This document shows, piece after piece, positions 35,550-44,812 of a stretch of 64,000 nt of DNA. The number at the start of each line of letters is the position of its first letter. Position 1 is the stretch's first letter. Source of the DNA: Deltaproteobacteria bacterium (GTDB lineage Bacteria; Desulfobacterota; Desulfarculia; Desulfarculales; Desulfarculaceae); assembly GCA_020444165.1 (NCBI GenBank), contig JAHLLK010000008.1:1-64000 (forward strand), in the 5' to 3' direction. Made by a program: the position numbers and the translations under genes. The notes beneath the pieces are model-generated. The model saw nothing but the letters and a program-made list of their open reading frames with translations. It was not told the DNA's origin and did not search any database.

Positions 35550-36413
35550 GTGAAGGAAGCATTGCAGCGCGTAAACGAGCGGGTGGTGGGGCGGAAAAAT
35601 GAAATCCTCATGATCGCTTCCGCCCTGGAGGCCGGCAAGCACATATTCCTGGAGGGACCGCCGGGCACCTCCAAGTCCACCATTCTCAAGGCGATAGCCG
35701 AAAGCACCGGACGGGCCTATTGCCTGGTGACCGGCAACAGTGACCTGACCACCTCCAAGCTGATCGGCTATTTCGACCCCGCCGAGACCCTGGCCCAGGG
35801 ATACAAGGCCGAGTTTTTCCAACCCGGCCCCCTGCTCCAGGCCATGCAACAAGGGGCCTATCTCTACATCGAGGAGTTCAACCGGCTGCCGGATGAGACC
35901 ACCAACGTTTTCATCACGGTGATGTCCGAGAAGAAGCTGACCGTCCCCCGCCTGGGCACGGTCGAGGCCCATCCCGCTTTCCGCATCATCGCGGCCCTGA
36001 ATCCCCTGGACGACATCGGCATCAGCCGCATCTCCCGGGCCCTCAAGGACCGCTTCAGTTCCATCCGCCTGGACTACCACCCGCGGGACGAGGAGATCGC
36101 CATCGTCACCAGGCGGTGCGGCAACGGCGACGCCGACACGGTTTGCCTGGCGGTGGATATCGCCCGCGAGACGCGCCGGCACCACGACTTGAAACTCGGT
36201 TCCTCCATCCGGGGAGCCATCGACATGGTGGAAATCCACGCCCGGGCCGCCCTGGCCCTGGGCAACGACGATCCCGGCGGGGAAGGCCTCTTGCATGCGG
36301 CGGCCATGATGGCCTTCCGGAACAAGGTTTGGCTGTATGAAACCAGCGACCGCACCGCGGAACAGGTCCTCGCCGAAATTCTGGAAAAGCTGCAACGGCA
36401 AAAAAAAAATTGA
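35550..36413 (+). CDS. MoxR-type AAA+ ATPase
   Basis: A 287-residue cytosolic chaperone-like ATPase. Walker A GPPGTSKST is at 36-44, Walker B YLYIEEFNR near 108, and AALNPLDD and RALKDRF are the sensor and arginine-finger regions. MoxR proteins work with a VWA protein to insert metals or activate enzymes. The start is GTG 35550 with GGGGAG close upstream. The gene ends in a run of ten A (36400-36409) just before its TGA, and the VWA gene begins in the -1 frame at that point. Confidence 0.92.
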   Translation: MKEALQRVNERVVGRKNEILMIASALEAGKHIFLEGPPGTSKSTILKAIAESTGRAYCLVTGNSDLTTSKLIGYFDPAETLAQGYKAEFFQPGPLLQAMQQGAYLYIEEFNRLPDETTNVFITVMSEKKLTVPRLGTVEAHPAFRIIAALNPLDDIGISRISRALKDRFSSIRLDYHPRDEEIAIVTRRCGNGDADTVCLAVDIARETRRHHDLKLGSSIRGAIDMVEIHARAALALGNDDPGGEGLLHAAAMMAFRNKVWLYETSDRTAEQVLAEILEKLQRQKKN

Positions 36414-37402
36414 GCCCGGCCGAGCTGCGGCTGCTCTTTGATTCCGGCCCCGCCGGCCCGGGCGGCTGGGCCGGGCCGCGGGATCTGCGCCCGCTCGAGC
36501 AAAGGATCGACGAACTGCTCCGCCAAGGCGACCTGCAAGCCGTCTATGACCTCGCGGCAGAATTCCCCCGGGTGGTGGGGGACCTGCTCGGCAACTACGG
36601 GCTGGCCTTGGCGCAGTGGGAGGAATGCGAGCCGGAGCTGTTGCGCAAACTCCTGGTCCGGACCTGGAATCGTCTGGACGCACCGACCAAGAAACAGTTC
36701 CTGCACCTGATGATCAATATGGTTTACCGGGTGTCCCGCAGCGAGCTGCTCCGCAAGGGGATCCCCACCGGCGAGGTCACCACCGTGCCGTTTTCGTTCG
36801 AAGGGGATGAAATCGACCTGGACCAGACCCTGGAGGCTCGCCTGGAACATCCCGTGTGGTCCTATGAGAACATTTTTGTCCTTGATCGCAAGAAATACCG
36901 GCGGGCGGCGGTGATCATGATGGACGCCTCCGGCTCCATGCAGGGAGAGAAACTGTCCCTGGCGGCCATAGCCGTGGCCTCCTTGGCCCTGAACCTGGAC
37001 GCGCGGGATGAGTATGGGGTGGTGCTTTTCTCCGAAAAGGCCAAGATCACCAAACGGGTTGACCAAGCCTTGCCCTTGGACCGGGTGCTGAATGAAATCC
37101 TGAACCTCCGCCCCGAGGGGCGCACCAACCTCGAGCTGGGGATTTCGACGGGCCTGCGGGAACTCCAGCGCTCCACCATCGAGGGCAAGATCGGCATTCT
37201 CCTGACCGATGGGCAGCAGAACGTGGGCGGGGACCCCCTCCCGCCGGCGGGCAGGTTCCCCAAGCTCCACGTCATCAACCTGCCCGGGGGCAAGGCCGAA
37301 TTCGCCAAGAAGATCGCCGCGTGCGGGCGGGGCAGTTACGTGGCTTTGCAGGGCATGCACGACGTACCCAAGGCAATCCTCCAATGCCTTAGGTGGCATT
37401 GA
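36410..37402 (+). CDS. VWA-domain protein, partner of MoxR ATPase
   Basis: A 330-residue protein. The N-terminal ~155 residues are helical. The VWA domain (about 165-325) has an intact metal-binding site: DASGSM at about 171-176, the Thr in GRTNLELG and the Asp in LLTDGQQ. The TTG start at 36410 overlaps the MoxR stop. MoxR/VWA pairs such as CoxD/CoxE mature metalloenzymes; the target here is unknown, but the BKACE enzyme just upstream is metal-dependent. Confidence 0.88.
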   Translation: MSPAELRLLFDSGPAGPGGWAGPRDLRPLEQRIDELLRQGDLQAVYDLAAEFPRVVGDLLGNYGLALAQWEECEPELLRKLLVRTWNRLDAPTKKQFLHLMINMVYRVSRSELLRKGIPTGEVTTVPFSFEGDEIDLDQTLEARLEHPVWSYENIFVLDRKKYRRAAVIMMDASGSMQGEKLSLAAIAVASLALNLDARDEYGVVLFSEKAKITKRVDQALPLDRVLNEILNLRPEGRTNLELGISTGLRELQRSTIEGKIGILLTDGQQNVGGDPLPPAGRFPKLHVINLPGGKAEFAKKIAACGRGSYVALQGMHDVPKAILQCLRWH

Positions 37403-39521
37403 AAGAGGCGGTTCACCTGGCGGAGAAATTGTGGGAGCCTTCCCCGGAGCGGGTATCCCGGGCCAACCTGACCCGGTTCATCGCCTTGGTCAACCAGAAG
37501 CATGGCACGGACTTCCAGAATTATCCCGGACTCTAGGCCTGGTCCATCTCCCACCCGGCCGCCTTCCAGGGTGCGGTGTGGGAGTTTTTCGAGGTCATCC
37601 ACAGCCGGCCCTAGGACCAGGTGCTGGCCGACCCGGACAAGATGCCCGGAGCCAGATGGTTCCCCGGGGCGCGGCTCAACTTCGCCGAGAATATGCTGCG
37701 CTTCCGCGATGACCACCCGGCCGTGATCTTCCGCGCGGAGAACGGCTCCTCGCGCCGGTTGAGCTATGCCGAACTCCAGGCCCAGACCGCCTGGCTGGCC
37801 GCGGCCCTCCGGGACCTGGGCGTGGGGGCGGGCGACCGGGTGGCGGGTTTCCTGCCGAACCTCCCCGAGACGGTGGTGGCCATGCTGGCCGCCACCAGCC
37901 TGGGGGCCACCTGGTCCTCCTGCAGCCCGGATTTCGGCTTCCGGGGGGTGATGGACCGTTTCTGCCAGGTTCGCCCCAAGGTGCTGTTCACCGCGGACGG
38001 CTACTTCTACGGGGGCAAGACCTTTGATTCCCTGGCCCGGGTGGCCGAGATCAAGGCCAGCCTCGCCAGCCTCGCCCAGGTGGTGGTGGCGCCCTTCACC
38101 CAAGAGGCCCCGGACCTGAGCCCGGTGCCCGGCGCGGTGCTGTTCCCCGACCTGCTCGGCCGGGGCGCTCCCCCGGCCCGGTCCTTTGCCCCGCTCCCGC
38201 CGGACCACCCCTTGTACGTCCTCTACTCCTCGGGCACCACCGGGGTGCCCAAGTGCCTGGTGCACGGGGCGGGCTACGTGCTGGTGCAGCACTTGAAGGA
38301 GCTGGGCCTGCACAGCGACCTGCGGCTCGCCTTTTTATCCCGGGCCGGAGGCGCTCTGGGACTACGCGGCCCAGGAGAAGATCACCATCTTCGGCGCCAG
38401 CGCCCGCTATCTGGCGGCCATCGAGAACCAAGGGCTGAAGCCGGGCGCGCAATACGACCTGGGCGCCTTGCGGACCATCCTGTCCACCGGGTCTCCCCTG
38501 GGCGCCGATAGCTTCCACTACGTGTACCGCGACATCAAGGCGGACCTGTGCCTGTCCTCCATCAGCGGGGGCAGCGACCTGGTGGGCTGCTTTGCCGGGG
38601 GCAACCCCATCGGCGCGGGGTACGCGGGGCAGCTCCAGGTGCGCAACCTGGGCATGGCCGTGGAGGCCTGGGACGACCAGGGCCAGCCGGTGGTGGGCCA
38701 AAAGGGCGAGCTGGTGTGCGTCAAGCCCCGGCCCTCCATGCCGGTGGGCTTTTGGAACGAGCCGGACGGGGCCAAATACCACGACGCCTATTTCGCGGAG
38801 TACCCCAAGGTGAGATCATTGCACGCGGCGTCCTGCCCCGTGCAATGTCGGTTTGGCAAAAACGTGACTCCACCCCAGCAAGCAGAGCTTGCCGGGGGCC
38901 CGGTTTTTGCCAAGCCTCACAAATTGCAAGCTTTTTTAAGCATGCAATTTGGCGGGCCATCCTTGGCCCGCATCGGCCATTGCCTGCCGAAACCATGTTT
39001 CACAGCCAGTTTTGATATAATATCAACATGATTTATCTGTTTCACCATGCAATGGCCTCAAGGTGTGGTTCCACGGCGATTTCTGCGAGGTGACCCCTGA
39101 GGGTGGGATGGTGCTGTACGGCCGCTCCGACGCCACCCTCAACCCCGGCGGGGTGCGTATCGGCACGGCCGAGATCTACCGCCAGGTGGAGGGCCTGGAC
39201 GAGATCGCCGACAGCCTGGTCATCGGCCATAACTGGGAGAACGACGGGCGGGTGATCCTGTTCGTGCGCCTGAACCCGGGGGTGGTGTTCGACGTTGAGC
39301 TGGCGGGGCGCATCAAAACCCGGATCCGCGGCAACTGCACCCCGCGCCACGTGCCGGCCAAGATCATCCCCATTCCCGACATCCCCTACACCCTCAGCGG
39401 CAAGAAGGTGGAGCTGGCCGTGCGCCAGGTGATCCACGGCCGCCCGGTGCAGAACCGGGACGCCCTGGCCAATCCCGAGGTGCTCGGGCTCTACGCCGAC
39501 CTGGAGGCCCTGCGGCTTTAG
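37393..39521 (+). pseudogene. Acetoacetyl-CoA synthetase, inactivated
   Basis: Remains of an AMP-forming acetoacetate-CoA ligase. Recognisable blocks: LWEPSPERV at the start, MPGARWFPGARLNFAEN, YSSGTTGVPKCLVHGAG and TLSGKKVE at the end. Four lesions are visible. TAG stops lie at 37534 and 37612, both in frame. About 45 residues and the frame are lost near 38332, where the text jumps from HSDLR to PFYPGPEALWDY. A 246-bp hairpin element is inserted at 38813-39058 between AEYPKV and VWFHGDFCE. It would have followed BKACE and the MoxR/VWA pair in one operon. Confidence 0.9.
38813..39058. mobile_element. Hairpin element related to C, inserted in the pseudogene
   Basis: A 246-bp insertion bounded by a perfect 7-bp target duplication, CAAGGTG (38806-38812 and 39059-39065). 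Ends are imperfect inverted repeats, AGATCATTGCA against AGGCCATTGCA. It consists of hairpins: 38818-38846; 38853-38913 (11-bp outer stem with an inner 11-bp stem); 38920-38951; 38952-38971 (GCGGGCCA/TGGCCCGC). An AT-rich tail contains the perfect palindrome TTGATATAATATCAA (39012-39026). No protein is encoded. Confidence 0.88.
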
Positions 39522-39536
39522 GGGGCGCCATGGCCC

Positions 39537-40862
39537 TCAGGCAAGGTCCGGGCCGCTCCGCCAGCGCCGCCACAGGGCCAGCCCCACGGCCGGCCAGGCC
39601 GCCACGCCGAACAGCAAGAGCGGCACCGAGGGCTCCAACATGCGGGGGAGCCCCAGAAAGGGCAGGGTGGCCAGCCAGGGGGTCAGGCCCATGACGGGCA
39701 GCAGCCACAGGCGGGGGCCATAGGCCAGGCCCAGGGCCACGAGCCCGGCCAGGCCCAGGAACAACAGCCCCGGGGCGCGGTCCGGGAGCCACGCGTTCCA
39801 CCAGGCCGGGAACAGCTCCCGGCGGGACACCCGGGTGAGGTTGATCTGGTCGCCGTACCAGCCGGCCCAGGCCCGCCCCGGCAAGAGCCGCAGGTAGGCT
39901 CGCCAGTTCTGGGCCAGCCAAAGCCGGCCCAGCTCCTGGGCGTAGTCCGCGCCGGCCATATCGCTGGGGAACTCGCGCATCACCTGGGCCCGCACCTCCC
40001 GGGCGTCGGTGACCAAGACCCGCCCGTCCGGCAGCTCCACCCGGAAGCGGCCCAGATCCCAGAGGAAGCTGAAGGGCCCCTGGCTGGAAAACGGCACCAC
40101 GCGGTGGTAGATGCGCCAGTTCCGGACCAGCCAGGGCGACCACACCAGGACCACCCCCAGCAGAAAAGCCGCCAGCCCCCAGGCCAGGGCCTTGCCCCGG
40201 GCCGGGTTGGGGCCCGCGGACCCCCGCCGGGCCCAGAGCCAGGCTCCGGCCAGCCCGGCCGCAAACAGGGGCACGGTGACAAAGGCGTTGGGCCGGTTCA
40301 GGGCCGCGGCCAGGTTCACCGCCCCGGCCAGCAAAAACAGCCAGGGCCGGGGCCGCCTGAGCGCGGCCAGCATGGCGGCCAGGCCCAGGTAGACCAGGGG
40401 CTCGGCCACCGATTCCCGGCTCAGCTTGTAGCTCCAGAAGATGGAGCCCTTGGCCAGGGCCACGGTGAGGACCAGGGCCAGGGCCAGGTAGCGGGAGCGG
40501 GTGAGGGCCCCGACCTCCCAGGCCAGCCAGGCCAGGGAGAGGAAGGTCAGGGTGGCCAGAAACCACTGCCAGGCGGTGAGGGAGGGCCCGGTGAGGGCCA
40601 TCTGCAAGGCCCGGAGGAGGGGAGTGGTGGGGGTGCGATAGGAGCGCCAAAAATCGCTCTGGGAGAAGTCCCCATGCTGGAGGATGCCCGTGGCGATGGT
40701 CTGGTAGTTGGACATGTCCGAGAAGGGGACTTCGGTGGTGATGGCCCAGTAGGAGGCCCGGAGACCCCAAAAGAGCCCGGTGGCCAGGAGGAAAAAGAGG
40801 GCCCAGATCAGGGTTTGCCGGGAGAAGCGGCCCCCGCCGGGCGCGGCCGGCTCAGCGGCCAC
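39537..40862 (-). CDS. Membrane glycosyltransferase, GT-C/PMT-like
   Basis: A 441-residue integral membrane protein with about ten hydrophobic segments. The first periplasmic loop holds PFSDMSNYQTIA, with an Asp in the place where GT-C enzymes carry their catalytic acid. It probably transfers a sugar from a polyprenyl-phosphate donor outside the membrane. The start is the GTG at 40862, which overlaps the GT4 gene stop by 11 bases; the frame further upstream lies within GT4. It is the last gene of the polysaccharide operon. Confidence 0.8.
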   Translation of the reverse strand: MAAEPAAPGGGRFSRQTLIWALFFLLATGLFWGLRASYWAITTEVPFSDMSNYQTIATGILQHGDFSQSDFWRSYRTPTTPLLRALQMALTGPSLTAWQWFLATLTFLSLAWLAWEVGALTRSRYLALALVLTVALAKGSIFWSYKLSRESVAEPLVYLGLAAMLAALRRPRPWLFLLAGAVNLAAALNRPNAFVTVPLFAAGLAGAWLWARRGSAGPNPARGKALAWGLAAFLLGVVLVWSPWLVRNWRIYHRVVPFSSQGPFSFLWDLGRFRVELPDGRVLVTDAREVRAQVMREFPSDMAGADYAQELGRLWLAQNWRAYLRLLPGRAWAGWYGDQINLTRVSRRELFPAWWNAWLPDRAPGLLFLGLAGLVALGLAYGPRLWLLPVMGLTPWLATLPFLGLPRMLEPSVPLLLFGVAAWPAVGLALWRRWRSGPDLA

Positions 40863-42114
40863 GGCCCGCCACTTTCTCGTAAAGCGCCGCGGTGTCAGCC
40901 GCCAGCCGCTCCCGGCTGTAGGCCCGGCGCACCTCGGCGGCCAAGGCCGCGCCCAGATCCCGGGCCGCGCCTGGGTGTTCGGCCAGCCAGACCAGGCCCC
41001 GGGCCAGGGCCTCGGCCTCACCCGCGGCCGTGGTGAGGCCCCGCTCCCGCCGGGTCACTCCCGAGGCGGCCTCGCCCTCCTCTGGGCCCAACAGGTCCGG
41101 CACCCCGCCCACCGCCGTGGCCAAGACCGGCAGCCCCACCGCGCCGCCCTCCAGGATGGCCATGGGGGTGCCTTCATTCCGGCTGGTGAGAGCCAGGGCG
41201 TCCAGGCCCGGGAAAAAGCGCGCCGGGTCGTCGCGGTTGCCCAAGAGATGCAGCACCGGGGCGAGCCCCAGATCCCGGGCCTGGCTTTGCAGCGCGGCCA
41301 CCTGCTCCGGGGGGCCACCGCCGATGAGGGCCACGTGCAGGCGGGAGGCCAGGTCCGGGGAAAGCTCCCGGGCCCGGGCCGCGGCGGTCAGGAACAGGCC
41401 GTAGTTCTTGATGGGCGAGATGCGCCCCACCGCGCCCACCAGCCAGGCTCCGGCCGGCAGGCCCAGTTCCCGGCGGAAGGCCTCCCGCCCGGGGGCGGGG
41501 TCGGCAAAGGGGGCCAGGTCGATGCCCAGGGGCAACAGCGCGAAGCGCCGGGCCGGGGCCACCCGGTACACGTCGCGGATCTCCCGGAGCTGCTCCGGGC
41601 TGATCACCACCACCCGGTCCGTGGCCAAGCGGCCCAGGATCCTCTCCGCGGCCAAGAACACCCGGCTGGTGAGCGGCGAGAAGTAGCCGTGGAAGGTGTG
41701 GCCGTGGAAGGTGTGCACCGCCCCGGGGCGGGGCCGGCCGCAGAGACGGGCCAGGGGACGGTAGAGGACGAGCGCGGCGCGGCCCAGGAAGCCGGCCTTG
41801 GAGGTGTGGGTGGCCACCACGTGGGGGGCGAAGCGCCAGAGCAGGCGGAACACCCCGGCCAGGGCCCGCAAATCGTCCAGGGGGCTCACCTGGCGGCCCA
41901 ACTCGGGCAGTACGGTGAACTCCACCCCGATCTCCCGGCACCAGGGGCCCATGTCGTCCTCGCCGGGGGGCAGGCTGCCGGTCACCAGCTTTTGGGTGAA
42001 GCGCTCCGGCGGAAGCCCGGTCATGAGCCAGGCCACATGCTTGGCCGGACCACCCACGTTCAGGCGGGTGATGAGCTGCAGCACCCGGAGGCTGCCCGGC
42101 CCGCCCTCGCTCAT
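40852..42114 (-). CDS. GT4-family glycosyltransferase
   Basis: A 420-residue cytosolic retaining glycosyltransferase of the GT-B fold. The N-terminal part reads LRVLQLITRLNVGGPAKHVA, with the usual glycine-rich loop. The C-terminal part has VGAVGRISPIKNYGLFL and the EX7E site SRNEGTPMAILEGGAVGLPV (about 310-330). It would add a sugar to the lipid-linked polysaccharide precursor. ATG 42114 is two bases from the aminotransferase stop. Confidence 0.92.
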   Translation of the reverse strand: MSEGGPGSLRVLQLITRLNVGGPAKHVAWLMTGLPPERFTQKLVTGSLPPGEDDMGPWCREIGVEFTVLPELGRQVSPLDDLRALAGVFRLLWRFAPHVVATHTSKAGFLGRAALVLYRPLARLCGRPRPGAVHTFHGHTFHGYFSPLTSRVFLAAERILGRLATDRVVVISPEQLREIRDVYRVAPARRFALLPLGIDLAPFADPAPGREAFRRELGLPAGAWLVGAVGRISPIKNYGLFLTAAARARELSPDLASRLHVALIGGGPPEQVAALQSQARDLGLAPVLHLLGNRDDPARFFPGLDALALTSRNEGTPMAILEGGAVGLPVLATAVGGVPDLLGPEEGEAASGVTRRERGLTTAAGEAEALARGLVWLAEHPGAARDLGAALAAEVRRAYSRERLAADTAALYEKVAGRGR

Positions 42115-42116
42115 GC

Positions 42117-43355
42117 CTAGGCCGCTCCCAGGAGGTGGGCCAGGGCCCGGCCCACGTAGCGGGCGTCGTCGTCGCTCATGGTGGGGAAGAGCGGCAGGCT
42201 GATCTCGCCTTGGTACACCGCCTCGGTTTCCGGGAAGTCGCCCTCCCGGAAGCCGTGGGCTTCCTGGTAATAGGGGTGCAAATGCACCGGCACGTAGTGC
42301 ACCCCGGTGCCCACGTTCAGTTCGCCCAGGCCCCGGATGACCGCGGCCCGGTCTTGGGCGGCTGCGGGGGTGACCACGATGGGGTAGAGGTGGCGGGCGT
42401 GCACCCCCAGGCCCAGGTCCTGGCTGAGCCGCAGGCCCGGGATTTTGGCCAGCTCCTGGTCGTAGATGGCCGCGAGCTCCCGCCGCCGCACGTTGAAGCC
42501 CTCCACCTTGGCCAACTGGTGCAGGCCCAGGGAGGCGGCGATATCGGTGAGGTTGTACTTGAACCCCGGCTCGTGGATCACCTGGTACCACTGGCCGTCC
42601 TTGGCGTAACGCTTCCAGGCGCCCTTGTCCAGGCCGTGCAGGGAGAACATGCGCACCCGGTCGATCAGGGCCTCCTCCTCGGCGGTGACCATGCCGCCCT
42701 CGCCGGTGGTGAGGTTCTTGTTGGCATAGAAGGAGAAGCAGCCCACCCGGCCCAGGCGGCCGGCCGGCACGCCCTGGTAGGTGGTGCCCACGGCGTGGGC
42801 CGCGTCCTCCACCACGTCCAGCCGGTGGGCCCGGGCCAGCTCCAACAGGGGCGCCATGTCGCAGGCCTGGCCGGCGTAGTGCACCGGCAACAGGGTGGTC
42901 AGGGTGCGGCCGGTGGTGCGGTGCACCGGGCGGCCGTCGGGCCCGGGCTGATAGCTTTCCGCGATGACCCGCTCCACTGCCGCGGGGTCCAGGTTGAAGG
43001 TGCGGGGGTCGATGTCGGCCAACACCGGGCCGGCCCCCACGTGCACGATGACGTTGGCCGTGGAGACCCAGGTGAAGGATGATGTCAGCACGTCCTGGCC
43101 CGGCCCCACCCCCAGGGCCAACAGGGCCAGGTGCAGGGCCGCGGTGCCGGAGTTGACGGCCACGGCCCGGGCTCCCCCGCCCAGCTTGGCGGCAAAGGCC
43201 TTTTCCAGGGCCTGGCAGCGGGGGCCGGTGGTGATCCAGCCCGAGCGCAGGCAACTGATGATCTCCTCCTCCTCCAGCCGGTCGAAGCTGGGTTTGGAAA
43301 AGGGCAGGAAGTCTTCGCGCTTGTCAAACATGCAGCCCACCTTTGCGAGGTTCAT
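42117..43355 (-). CDS. DegT/DnrJ/EryC1/StrS sugar aminotransferase
   Basis: A 412-residue PLP enzyme that aminates keto-sugar nucleotides. It has NSGTAALHLAL for phosphate binding, DAAHAVG (Asp contacts the pyridine) and the Schiff-base Lys in SFYANKNLTTGEGG (about residue 213). The ATG at 43355 overlaps the Wzt stop as ATGA; an ATG eight codons later (43331, MFDKRE) is equally plausible. Its presence suggests an amino sugar in the exported glycan. Confidence 0.92.
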   Translation of the reverse strand: MNLAKVGCMFDKREDFLPFSKPSFDRLEEEEIISCLRSGWITTGPRCQALEKAFAAKLGGGARAVAVNSGTAALHLALLALGVGPGQDVLTSSFTWVSTANVIVHVGAGPVLADIDPRTFNLDPAAVERVIAESYQPGPDGRPVHRTTGRTLTTLLPVHYAGQACDMAPLLELARAHRLDVVEDAAHAVGTTYQGVPAGRLGRVGCFSFYANKNLTTGEGGMVTAEEEALIDRVRMFSLHGLDKGAWKRYAKDGQWYQVIHEPGFKYNLTDIAASLGLHQLAKVEGFNVRRRELAAIYDQELAKIPGLRLSQDLGLGVHARHLYPIVVTPAAAQDRAAVIRGLGELNVGTGVHYVPVHLHPYYQEAHGFREGDFPETEAVYQGEISLPLFPTMSDDDARYVGRALAHLLGAA

Positions 43356-44812
43356 TCCAGGGGCTCGCCCGAGCCGGTGGTCAGCCGGACCGGAGCCCCG
43401 GTGGAGAGGTTGACCAGCCCGGTGGAGGTGAGGTCCCGGACCGGTTGCACCCGGAACATGGCCACGTCCAGGATGCGGTGCAGGTATTGGTACTCGCCTT
43501 CCAAGGAGCCCAGCACCCCGGCGTTGGTGAAGTAGGCGCCCGGGTGCAACAGGTTCTGGAACTCGAAGGAGGCCTCCACCGTGACCCCCGGCTCCACGAA
43601 CTCGTGGCCCTGGGCCACGGGATGGGAGATGAGCCCGGCCACTTCCACCCCCTGGATGGTCTTGATGAGCATGCCGAACACCACGTTGGTGGCGGCCTGC
43701 AGGAATTCCACCTGGTAGCGGTAGGTGTAGGTCCGGCCCAGGATCAGGTGATTCACCCGTCGGCCCGCCGCGTCGTAGATGCCCACCCCGGTGATTTTGG
43801 CCCCCCGGGGCACGTAGTCCACCGTGCTCTGGGGCTCCAGGTGGGGGTCGAAAAAGGCCTCCTCGGTGTCCGCTGCGCCGCCGCCGGTCCCGCCGCCCGC
43901 GGCCTGGGCCTCCACCGTCGCCGGCTCGGCCCAGCCGTTGGCCGGGGCGGGGGGCGCGCCCGGCTCGGAATCCGCGGCGCGGGGGGGCGGGGCCTCGGCG
44001 TCGTCCGGCCCGCGAAGGGCCCACCATTGGTCCAGCTCCCGGATCTCGGCCCGGATGGCCGCCTGGCGGTCGGCCGGGGCGTACATGAGCCGCTGATATT
44101 TGCCGATCACCGCCTTGGGCGGCCCGGTGAACAGCCTTTCGCCATGATCCAGGAGGACCGCCCGGTCGCACAGCTCCACCACCGCGCCGGCCGAGTGGGT
44201 CACGAACAGGATGGTGGCCCCCCGCTTCTTCAGTTCGTGGATGCGGGCGAAGCATTTGCGGGAAAAGGCTTCGTCGCCCACCGCCAGGATCTCGTCCACG
44301 GCCAGGATCTGGGGGTCCACGTTGATGGCCACGGCAAAGGCCAGGCGGGCGTGCATGCCGCTGGAGTAGGTCTTCACCGGCTGCTCCACGAACTCCCCGA
44401 TGTCCGCGAAAGCCACGATGTCGTCGTAGCGGTCCGCGATCTCCTGGTCCGTGAGCCCCAGGATGGCCGCGTTGAGCTGGATGTTCTCCCGGCCGGTGAA
44501 CTCGGGATTGAAGCCCGAGCCCAGCTCCAACAGGGCGGCCACCCGGCCGTGCACCTCCACCTCGCCAAAGGTGGGGGCCAGGGTGCCGGCCACGATCTGC
44601 AACAGGGTGGACTTGCCCGAGCCGTTGCGCCCCACGATGCCCACGGTCTCGCCGTGGCCGATCTCCAGGGTCAGGTCCCGGAGCGCCCAGAATTCGTGGA
44701 AGTATTGCCGGCGGTGCCGCCAGAACATCTGCTTCAGGCGGTCCTCGGGCTTGGCGAAGATGTTGTAGACCTTGGAGAGCCCCTGGATGCGGATGGCCGC
44801 CTCAGACGACAT
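43352..44812 (-). CDS. wzt: Polysaccharide ABC exporter ATPase with carbohydrate-binding domain (Wzt)
   Basis: A 486-residue protein. The ATPase domain (about 1-250) carries Walker A GRNGSGKST at 61-69, signature YSSGMHARLAFA near 150 and Walker B ILAVDEILAVGD. An Ala/Pro-rich linker (about 270-315) leads to a beta-sandwich C-terminal domain (about 320-486) like that of Wzt proteins that recognise the chain end of the glycan. With Wzm it exports undecaprenyl-linked O-antigen-type polymer. Confidence 0.92.
   Translation of the reverse strand: MSSEAAIRIQGLSKVYNIFAKPEDRLKQMFWRHRRQYFHEFWALRDLTLEIGHGETVGIVGRNGSGKSTLLQIVAGTLAPTFGEVEVHGRVAALLELGSGFNPEFTGRENIQLNAAILGLTDQEIADRYDDIVAFADIGEFVEQPVKTYSSGMHARLAFAVAINVDPQILAVDEILAVGDEAFSRKCFARIHELKKRGATILFVTHSAGAVVELCDRAVLLDHGERLFTGPPKAVIGKYQRLMYAPADRQAAIRAEIRELDQWWALRGPDDAEAPPPRAADSEPGAPPAPANGWAEPATVEAQAAGGGTGGGAADTEEAFFDPHLEPQSTVDYVPRGAKITGVGIYDAAGRRVNHLILGRTYTYRYQVEFLQAATNVVFGMLIKTIQGVEVAGLISHPVAQGHEFVEPGVTVEASFEFQNLLHPGAYFTNAGVLGSLEGEYQYLHRILDVAMFRVQPVRDLTSTGLVNLSTGAPVRLTTGSGEPLE

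Noticed and set aside
37534..37614. In-frame TAG codons as pyrrolysine sites in the acetoacetyl-CoA synthetase gene
   Set aside because: The same gene has a frameshifting deletion and an insertion element, so the TAGs are ordinary decay. No pyl genes are visible.
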